Source: Candidatus Thorarchaeota archaeon
Lineage (GTDB): Archaea; Asgardarchaeota; Thorarchaeia; Thorarchaeales; Thorarchaeaceae
Assembly (NCBI GenBank): GCA_016839345.1
Contig: JAEOUL010000251.1
Location: forward strand, 1 to 10,263
Length of the DNA: 10,263 nucleotides
Direction: 5' to 3'
This document shows positions 5,371 to 10,263 of this stretch, in pieces (the first letter of the stretch is position 1; each line of letters opens with the position of its first letter). A model generated the notes under the pieces. The model saw nothing but the letters and a program-made list of their open reading frames with translations. It was not told the DNA's origin and made no database searches. The position numbers and the translations under genes are program-made.

Positions 5371-7539
5371 TGGAGGAGCGTCGCCCTGAGCAAGCATATC
5401 TTGCCATGACTCATCTGTCAAACGATCATCCATCGGCCATGTGAACTCATAATACGAGAACACTGCTCCTCTTGTAAGTACGACTTGTCCATCAATCGGA
5501 ACTGCAACGAGTATCACCATCGGTCGCCCCACTGCTTCCTCAAGAACCTCTCTTTCGTTGGGATCAGTATGTACATCTGCAATCACTGCCATGTCATCAT
5601 CCGCATCAGAAACCAATGAGTCGTCAGTTGGAAGTGCTACAATAGCTCCAAGGGTATCACCACTATTTTCAATCAATCGATACTCTTCGTCGCTGAGAGC
5701 TACTCCTTCAAGCTCCTTTATCGAAATAGTTTGGAGGTCCAGCAGGAAGTCATGTAGATGCTGAAGTTTGGATTCAATCAATGATGACAACAAGTCACGC
5801 GTGTCCAGGCCAGTCAGCATCATTTGACAGAGTGAAGCCAAACGAGCGTATAGAGCCGGAATTGGTTCAACATATCCCTTAACAGGGGGAGGCATGCCTG
5901 TGAGTTCCGATGTATAGGATTGTTTTGCATATAGGATTGTGTCATGACGAAGTTCTGCCCAAGAGGCAAGAGCTGTCGACAATTGTTTGTCAACCCATGC
6001 TTCACTCTGCATGAAGAAGGGATATCCATCGCCAGGATCAGACAACAAAGGAAGGAGAGAGTAAATCCATAGATAGTATAAGTTGTGAGTCCATTCACTC
6101 TCTGTCATATTCCCGATTTTATCCCATAGCATCTCCATCTGAGAGGTGTAGTTCACATAGTCTTTCTCGCTATCAAGCAGTTCCCAAGCTCGGTCTGAAC
6201 CGAATGCAGCCATGACATCAAGACCCATTGGCATCAGACGTGGATTCCACATGGTTCCCACGTTTGTATATACAAGTTGCCCAAGGATGTAGCTGTCAGG
6301 AATGTATCTCTGACCCATGAACCTGAGACCCATTGTCTGCGTCAAAGTCTTATAATCTGGCACTGGATGACCTAGAATAAGCGGTTCCCTGAGTTCCAGT
6401 GCTTCATTAATGAATTGCTCAAGTAGAATATCATTGTCTAGGTCAGAAATTTGAACCTCTGCTCCATACAAGCTCTGGATAACAGTCAGATATTCTGCTG
6501 GAACAAGATCATCTGCAGACCCAACGAAGAACGCAGTCGGTTCGTAGAGTGCATCCCAGACATCCAGTCCCATAGGACTGCCAGGAAGACTCGGGACAGT
6601 TTCGGTTAGTGCTAGTGAGATAAGAATAGCCTGGGCAGTGTTGTCCATTCCTTTATCATTTGGTAGTGAAGGAAGCTCTGGTTGCAGTCTGAATGAAACT
6701 CTACCCAGCCACATCATAGCCTGGAAGTATCTCTCGAGGCGTTCACTCCGAGTGTAGTGACCTCTTGGTACAAACTGAGTGAAGTCCTCATTATATTCCA
6801 TAAACCACTCATCTGTCATCTCGGAATGCTCATCGATGAGCTGTAAAACGGTCGCTACTGCAGGTGCAACCTCACTTGGAAATGTTGGAGGAATCACTGT
6901 TTCATTATCTAACAATGTGAGTGCAATTGTAAAGAACATCAGGTTTCTTAGAGCTGCATCTCTCCACCTTCCCTCGGGAGCCACAGTATACTGGGAAAGT
7001 GATATGTCCAAGAGAGCATCAGTAAGGTTGCCAAGTAGATTCCAGAATGAATAGACCTCAATTTCCCTCAGAGCTAGATCATACAGAACATGGTATGCAT
7101 GCAGGACAGCATCAGATGATACAAAACTTGGGATATTCTCATCATCGTTGAGTGATAGTATCTCATGTATCTGTTTGTACTCTGATTGAGGTAGCACAAC
7201 AAATCCACTATTTACAATGCTTTGTGTTGCTCCTGCAGATAATGTTGGAAACTGCCCAAGATTTACAACATTAGCTAATCCACTACTGATTGTATACGCT
7301 GGAACGTTTGGATCAAACGATTCCTCATAGGGTACAAAATCAGCGAAACTGCCTGATACAATGTGATCAATTGTATAGGTTGGTTCATTTCTATGATTCA
7401 CTTGAGGATTCCAGAAAGCCCCTCCAAGGAATCCTAACGTGGTCACGAGAGTTACTGCAAGCAAGGTTGATGCAATCCCTGCTCCCATGATTTTCCGCTT
7501 AGTTTCAGAATCTAGAGCTCTAATTATCACTGGAATCAT
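5287..7539 (-). CDS. DUF3160 family membrane-anchored extracellular protein
   Basis: 750 residues. The N-terminus MIPVIIRALDSETKRKI precedes a hydrophobic stretch at about 18-42, acting as signal peptide or N-terminal anchor with the rest outside the cell. Recognisable DUF3160 blocks follow: IPSFVSSDAVLHAYHVLYD (about 136-154); MGLRFMGQRYIPDSYILGQLV (403-423); MPMGLDVMAAFGSDRAW (436-452); the strongly characteristic ASWAELRHDTILYAKQSY (525-542); and the C-terminal FSYYEFTWPMDDRLTDESW (694-712), preceded by an acidic segment with MAVIADVHTDPN. Length is normal for the family and no interruption is seen. The biochemical role of DUF3160 proteins is unknown to me; conserved His, Asp and Glu residues suggest ligand or metal binding or catalysis, but that is inference. 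The start at 7539 has no SD, consistent with a leaderless or short-leader transcript. It is divergent from a membrane winged-helix gene and convergent with the LRR gene. Confidence 0.88.
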   Translation of the reverse strand: MIPVIIRALDSETKRKIMGAGIASTLLAVTLVTTLGFLGGAFWNPQVNHRNEPTYTIDHIVSGSFADFVPYEESFDPNVPAYTISSGLANVVNLGQFPTLSAGATQSIVNSGFVVLPQSEYKQIHEILSLNDDENIPSFVSSDAVLHAYHVLYDLALREIEVYSFWNLLGNLTDALLDISLSQYTVAPEGRWRDAALRNLMFFTIALTLLDNETVIPPTFPSEVAPAVATVLQLIDEHSEMTDEWFMEYNEDFTQFVPRGHYTRSERLERYFQAMMWLGRVSFRLQPELPSLPNDKGMDNTAQAILISLALTETVPSLPGSPMGLDVWDALYEPTAFFVGSADDLVPAEYLTVIQSLYGAEVQISDLDNDILLEQFINEALELREPLILGHPVPDYKTLTQTMGLRFMGQRYIPDSYILGQLVYTNVGTMWNPRLMPMGLDVMAAFGSDRAWELLDSEKDYVNYTSQMEMLWDKIGNMTESEWTHNLYYLWIYSLLPLLSDPGDGYPFFMQSEAWVDKQLSTALASWAELRHDTILYAKQSYTSELTGMPPPVKGYVEPIPALYARLASLCQMMLTGLDTRDLLSSLIESKLQHLHDFLLDLQTISIKELEGVALSDEEYRLIENSGDTLGAIVALPTDDSLVSDADDDMAVIADVHTDPNEREVLEEAVGRPMVILVAVPIDGQVVLTRGAVFSYYEFTWPMDDRLTDESWQDMLAQGDAPPLPYWTQSFVVEAEFTFQASTILMSKDH

Positions 7540-7695
7540 AATGTTTCATACACAACATCATTACTTAGTACTATAGATTAGAACACCGTTTCTAGATTTT
7601 AGAATTACAAATCCAGTCTGCTTGTCAAAGGAAAAATGCGTTTGTGCCAATAAATTAATTGGAAAGAAAAGATAGAAAGAAGTGTGGAGCTTCGG
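7540..7695. promoter_or_regulatory. divergent promoter region between DUF3160 and the membrane wHTH gene
   Basis: This non-coding stretch must hold promoters for both neighbours. For the minus-strand gene, a TATA-like CTATAG lies at about 7571-7576 with the 8-bp palindrome TAGTACTA at 7566-7573; this call is weak. A short inverted arrangement, TCTAGATTTTAGA, lies at 7591-7603. The plus-strand box is described separately. Confidence 0.5.
7647..7662 (+). promoter_or_regulatory. TATA box of the wHTH gene within a palindrome
   Basis: CCAATAAATTAATTGG is a 16-bp near-perfect palindrome (7 of 8 pairs) whose centre, AATAAATTAA, is also the best TATA-like box. It would place transcription start near 7680, about 16 nt before the preferred ATG at 7696. 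A protein binding the palindrome would block TBP, so this is a good candidate operator for autorepression. Confidence 0.5.
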
Positions 7696-8148
7696 ATGAG
7701 AGAGCTATCTGATGACAAAGTAATAGAGTCTGAATTGAGGGGAACCACACTTCGAGTTTATTGGTACATGCTCTCGCAGAATGAGGCTGTAGGAGTTAGA
7801 GAAGTTCAAAGAGCCATTGGTATGTCTAGTCCTTCTGTCGCCAGCTATCATCTAGGCAAACTTGTTTCACTCGAATTGGTGGAAAAGAAGCCTGACAACT
7901 CGTATGAGGTAAGTCGAGTTGTCAAGGTGGGAGTCTTGAAAAACTTCATTGATTTTCGAGGAAGATTCCTTCCGCGATATGTGTTTGTAGCGATCTTTTT
8001 CACAGCGTATACACTAGCTTATTCTGCACTGAGTCTTATTGCATATCCAGGTCTTTTCGATCGGTATGTAGCTATCTCAGTTGGGATAATCGGAGCATTG
8101 TTTGCATGGATTGAGAGTATCCGACTCTGGAAGCTGAAACTGTCTTGA
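7696..8148 (+). CDS. membrane-anchored winged-helix transcriptional regulator
   Basis: 150 residues from the ATG at 7696, chosen because GGAG at 7686-7689 is 6 nt upstream; an in-frame GTG at 7684 would give 154 residues. Residues about 14-75 are a winged helix of the ArsR/MarR kind: RGTTLRVYWYMLSQNEAVGV, then the helix-turn-helix VREVQRAIGMSSPSVASYHLGKL, then the wing VEKKPDNSYEVS. Two membrane helices follow at about 93-115 and 124-143, with a charged C-terminal tail (WKLKLS) on the cytosolic side. This gives a DNA-binding domain tethered to the inner face of the membrane, with a short external loop (AYPGLFDRY) and no ligand domain. Such proteins may sense the state of the envelope or a membrane partner. 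The divergent DUF3160 gene is the obvious candidate target. Its stop is separated by one base from the stop of the convergent TPR gene. Confidence 0.8.
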   Translation: MRELSDDKVIESELRGTTLRVYWYMLSQNEAVGVREVQRAIGMSSPSVASYHLGKLVSLELVEKKPDNSYEVSRVVKVGVLKNFIDFRGRFLPRYVFVAIFFTAYTLAYSALSLIAYPGLFDRYVAISVGIIGALFAWIESIRLWKLKLS

Positions 8149-8155
8149 ATCAAGA
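8143..8155. other. inverted repeat spanning two convergent stop codons
   Basis: TCTTGAATCAAGA is a perfect 6-bp inverted repeat around a central A. It contains the TGA of the wHTH gene (8146-8148) and the TGA of the TPR gene on the other strand (8150-8152). The loop is too small for a stable hairpin and no T-run follows on the plus strand, so a role in termination is doubtful. Confidence 0.3.
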
Positions 8156-9670
8156 TAGTTCACGCCTACGTGGAGTGGACGCTGCAGATACGACTTCAAT
8201 TCTATCCTTAAGGAATGCTGTGCCAGGATTTTCAGAAAGCTCTCTGACTTGATTCAATATGGTTTGGGCTTCTTCATCATGACCTTCAAACAACAGCATT
8301 CTAGCTTTGAGAAGGAGTGCAAGACCCAAGACACCAGGTAGATCTTTCTTTCTTGCCATATCCTCCATCGTAGTAATCCTATGTAATGCGATTATGCCTT
8401 CTGAATCAGGACCTTCCATATAGTGCTGAACCTCAGTTTCTGCAAGCAAGAACAGGCATTCGTTCATTCTCGACTGTCTTTGGAGTTTTTCATTGATCTC
8501 AAGTGCATTTTCGAAGTTCTCTAATGCCTCGGGTAAGTTTCCCTCTGCTCGCTCAATCAGCCCTCTACACAGATATACATCAGACATCCAAGTTTCACTT
8601 CCAGATTTGAGGACAAATCCAGTTCCGACATCAAGATATGATTTGGCTTCCTCAATCCTCCCCAGCATCGCAAGAGCTGCAGACATGCACAGATTCGCAA
8701 GTACTTGTACAGCTATCGATTGAACACGAGGGGACATCACGGGTTTTGAGGTGAGGGCTATCTTTGCCCATTCAAGTGCTTCCTTTACATATCCCATTCT
8801 CCTGAAGGATCGTGAGAATGCGGATGGGCCTAGATGCTCCCGACTTTTCAGATTGAACTTATGTCTTCGTTCAATAGTTTCCTCGAAGGATCTTACGGCG
8901 GCGTTGTACTCACCTCTCGCATCGAAGATTAATCCCAGTACACCAAGCAAATCTGTATATCTGTTAAAACATCCAAATTCTTTTTCTTTTACAGCGCACG
9001 ACTCAATGATTTCCAATGCTTTTGATGGATCAGTACGAGATAGGATATGGGCTATGTGTGATTGTAGTGTTGAACTAAAAACGACATCATCATGAGTCAA
9101 AGCATGCTGCACAGCAGATTCATAGGCTTGCAGCGCTTTTCGATTGTCGCACTCCACATAATATCTACTGGCGATAAAGAAGAATACATGAGATCGAAAT
9201 GGCTCAAGTGATTGGTTTTGTTGAATGAGGTCTGTCATTTCCTTGATGTTCTTATCTTCTTCTAAGGTTCCAACTGAGGAGCTTCGTATGTAGATCCATC
9301 TCAAACAGTATAAATCGAATAGTATCAAAGGATTTGTGTTGGTGGCTATTGCATCATCAATCTCTTTCAAAAGACCCTGCCAGTCATCTTTGTCAATCAT
9401 TTGATGCTTGATGTTTTCAAGATGAATGATTGGATGTTCAGGAAAGCTGTCTAGAAATACCTTTTCTGCATTGTAATTCAATGTATTCTTTACGTGTGAA
9501 TATGCTAGAAAAACCATTATTTCTGAAGAATCCGTAGACAGCACATGGTCACACAATTTCTCTGTAAACTCATCATAATTTCGAGATTCTTCAACGAGCT
9601 TTAGAACTAGTTCCTTTTCTTCTTCTTTAATGAAAGGTAGGGTGTTTGTTATGGAACCGAAAGGCTTCAT
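8150..9670 (-). CDS. TPR (tetratricopeptide-like) helical repeat protein
   Basis: 506 residues, soluble, almost entirely helical, with no signal peptide and no attached catalytic or DNA-binding domain. TPR-like units are visible at about 162-195 (VFFFIASRYYVECDNRKALQAYESAV), 241-270 (LGLIFDARGEYNAAVRSFEETIE), 283-310 (FRRMGYVKEALEWAKIAL), 330-350 (AMLGRIEEAKSYLDVG) and 364-396 (CRGLIERAEGNLPEALENFENALEI), plus a weaker C-terminal pair at about 440-485. The arrangement resembles the TPR regions of MalT-like and other signalling ATPases but without their ATPase or HTH parts. Probable role: cytosolic protein-interaction scaffold. The start ATG at 9670 lacks an SD site at usual spacing; GGAG occurs about 20 nt upstream within a hairpin. 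It lies 63 nt downstream of the RHH gene in the same direction, so the two could share a transcript. Confidence 0.75.
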   Translation of the reverse strand: MKPFGSITNTLPFIKEEEKELVLKLVEESRNYDEFTEKLCDHVLSTDSSEIMVFLAYSHVKNTLNYNAEKVFLDSFPEHPIIHLENIKHQMIDKDDWQGLLKEIDDAIATNTNPLILFDLYCLRWIYIRSSSVGTLEEDKNIKEMTDLIQQNQSLEPFRSHVFFFIASRYYVECDNRKALQAYESAVQHALTHDDVVFSSTLQSHIAHILSRTDPSKALEIIESCAVKEKEFGCFNRYTDLLGVLGLIFDARGEYNAAVRSFEETIERRHKFNLKSREHLGPSAFSRSFRRMGYVKEALEWAKIALTSKPVMSPRVQSIAVQVLANLCMSAALAMLGRIEEAKSYLDVGTGFVLKSGSETWMSDVYLCRGLIERAEGNLPEALENFENALEINEKLQRQSRMNECLFLLAETEVQHYMEGPDSEGIIALHRITTMEDMARKKDLPGVLGLALLLKARMLLFEGHDEEAQTILNQVRELSENPGTAFLKDRIEVVSAASTPRRRELS

Positions 9671-9683
9671 TACTAAGCATTAT

Positions 9684-9704
9684 GGAGTTTCTCCACAAAA
9701 CTCC
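9684..9704 (-). promoter_or_regulatory. 7-bp inverted repeat in the RHH-TPR spacer
   Basis: GGAGTTT (9684-9690) and AAACTCC (9698-9704) form a perfect inverted repeat with a 7-nt loop, located 14 nt before the TPR start on the minus strand. No U-run follows it in the transcript direction, so it is unlikely to be a classic terminator. It could be an operator for the neighbouring RHH protein or a leader hairpin affecting TPR translation. Confidence 0.4.
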
Positions 9705-9733
9705 TTCTGTTTCGATTACAGTAAGGGGAGATG

Positions 9734-10060
9734 TTAGTCACGTACTGTCTTCAGTGCAAGAGTCTTCACTGTGTCCTGAAGCTCACCTAACTTTTCAGCC
9801 TGTTCTTTGAGTTCCGTATATAAGTCAATGTCCGCAAGTATCGTTTTCATCAGAAGAGCAGCAACCGCCTCAGACCTGCTTTTGAAGATCTCGAGTTTAA
9901 CCAAAGCATCAAGAATCTCTATGAACTCCATACTCAGTCTAGTCATGACTGAAAACTCACGCTTGCCATCCATCTCATCTGAAATGATCTTACTCAGGAT
10001 TGTTTCTCTCAGAGTTGATACTGCTTCGGGTTCTTCTTTTTCCTTCTTACCTCTACTCAT
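9734..10060 (-). CDS. ribbon-helix-helix (CopG/MetJ-like) DNA-binding protein with C-terminal coiled coil
   Basis: 108 residues from the ATG at 10060; the in-frame TTG at 10081 adds seven residues but has no better signal. A charged N-terminal tail (MSRGKKEKEEPEAV) and a short helix precede the core. At 35-76, EFSVMTR is the single β-strand, LSMEFIEILDALVKLEIF helix 1, and SRSEAVAALLMKTIL helix 2. The SRSEA turn after a F/I-x pair is a hallmark of RHH repressors, which bind DNA as dimers through the paired strands. Residues about 80-105 (YTELKEQAEKLGELQDTVKTL) form a likely coiled coil, perhaps for tetramers or partner binding. It is probably autoregulatory. It lies upstream of the TPR gene and divergent from the partial gene at the right edge, whose promoter carries nested inverted repeats. 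Confidence 0.72.
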   Translation of the reverse strand: MSRGKKEKEEPEAVSTLRETILSKIISDEMDGKREFSVMTRLSMEFIEILDALVKLEIFKSRSEAVAALLMKTILADIDLYTELKEQAEKLGELQDTVKTLALKTVRD

Positions 10061-10243
10061 GAACACTACTCTCTTATACAATCTAGAGCTAATTGGACCT
10101 TAAAGAACTTACGAAAATCGAAAGCTATCATTTTTTGATAATGTAATCCATAGATTATTCATCACATAGTATTATTATATTACAAATAGTAAAAAGTAAT
10201 ACTTATATATAATGTGATGGATGATGTATTCGGAGGAACTACT
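10061..10243. promoter_or_regulatory. AT-rich divergent intergenic region with nested inverted repeats
   Basis: No gene is visible here. CATCACAT (10160-10167) directly followed by AGTATTA (10168-10174) is mirrored by TAATACT (10197-10203), then TATATATA (10204-10211), then ATGTGATG (10212-10219): two nested perfect inverted repeats of 8 and 7 bp, with an 8-nt insert on the right side only. Candidate TATA boxes for the plus-strand gene are ATTATTATATTA (10171-10182), giving a start near 10203 and a leader that includes the SD site, and TATATATA (10204-10211), giving a start near 10234. A small hairpin, TATCA-TTTTT-TGATA, lies at 10126-10140. The RHH gene's own core promoter is not clear; a weak TTTAAG lies around 10099-10104 on the minus strand. 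Confidence 0.55.
10232..10236 (+). promoter_or_regulatory. Shine-Dalgarno site for the right-edge gene
   Basis: GGAGG is 7 nt before the TTG at 10244 and 15 nt before the ATG at 10252. The spacing favours the TTG start. Confidence 0.55.
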
Positions 10244-10263
10244 TTGAAAAAATGTTTGTTAAA
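10244..10263 (+). CDS. start of an unidentified gene (partial)
   Basis: A TTG start after GGAGG reads M-K-K-C-L-L and continues past the window edge. The Met-Lys-Lys-hydrophobic opening would suit a signal peptide or membrane protein, but six codons are too few to judge. The alternative ATG at 10252 (M-F-V-K) lies in another frame and has a poorer SD spacing. Confidence 0.4.

Noticed and set aside
5820..6098. Second minus-strand open frame within the DUF3160 gene
   Set aside because: It overlaps conserved DUF3160 blocks in another frame and has no domain or start signal of its own.
10061..10081. TTG start at 10081 for the RHH protein
   Set aside because: It adds MYKRVVF with no better ribosome site; the ATG at 10060 begins a natural charged tail.
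9807..10103. Plus-strand open frame opposite the RHH gene
   Set aside because: It is serine/leucine-rich antisense of a recognisable RHH domain, with no promoter or SD site.
1..10263. Insertion sequences, tRNA or rRNA genes
   Set aside because: No transposase motifs, terminal repeats with target duplications, cloverleaf or rRNA-like sequence were seen on either strand.

Overview
The window looks archaeal. AT-rich TATA-like boxes lie about 25-30 nt upstream of the expected transcript starts. Several genes have very short leaders with no Shine-Dalgarno (SD) site, while others have a clear GGAGG. The gene content is also archaeal in style: an ABC-2 permease, a DUF3160 ectoprotein, a membrane-anchored winged-helix (wHTH) regulator, an ArsR/GyrI regulator and a ribbon-helix-helix (RHH) protein. 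Base composition is moderate and somewhat AT-rich. A mesophilic archaeon, possibly of the Asgard (Thorarchaeota-like) type, fits, but the lineage is a guess from gene style and no marker gene is present.

Layout. (1) Positions 1-3276, plus strand: the end of an operon with the C-terminus of an ABC ATPase, a 12-helix ABC-2 permease starting 1 nt after it, and a secreted, C-terminally anchored C39-like cysteine-protease-fold protein that follows closely. (2) 3277-4234: an independently promoted ArsR-type winged-helix regulator with a GyrI-like ligand-binding domain; its promoter carries repeated GAATATT elements and a perfect 10-bp palindrome. (3) 4357-5370: a cytosolic leucine-rich-repeat protein with ten 23-residue repeats. 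Its last codons run through a strong hairpin/oligo-T terminator and into the antisense of the next gene. (4) 5287-7539, minus strand: a large membrane-anchored extracellular DUF3160 protein, divergent from (5) 7696-8148, a small membrane-bound winged-helix regulator. (6) 8150-10060, minus strand: a TPR repeat protein preceded by an RHH DNA-binding protein. (7) 10061-10263: an AT-rich intergenic region with nested inverted repeats, and the first codons of a further plus-strand gene with a good SD site.

How they may work together. The ABC genes and the C39-like protein appear to form one membrane unit: a transporter plus an extracytoplasmic papain-fold partner. The DUF3160/winged-helix pair looks like an envelope protein with its own membrane-tethered regulator. 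The RHH protein is well placed to control itself, the TPR gene and the divergent gene at the right edge. The remaining genes are single units separated by terminators or promoters. Most functions here are family-level inferences. The most unusual points are the ABC/C39 ectoprotein arrangement, the repeat-rich operator candidates, and the LRR reading frame that ignores its own terminator.
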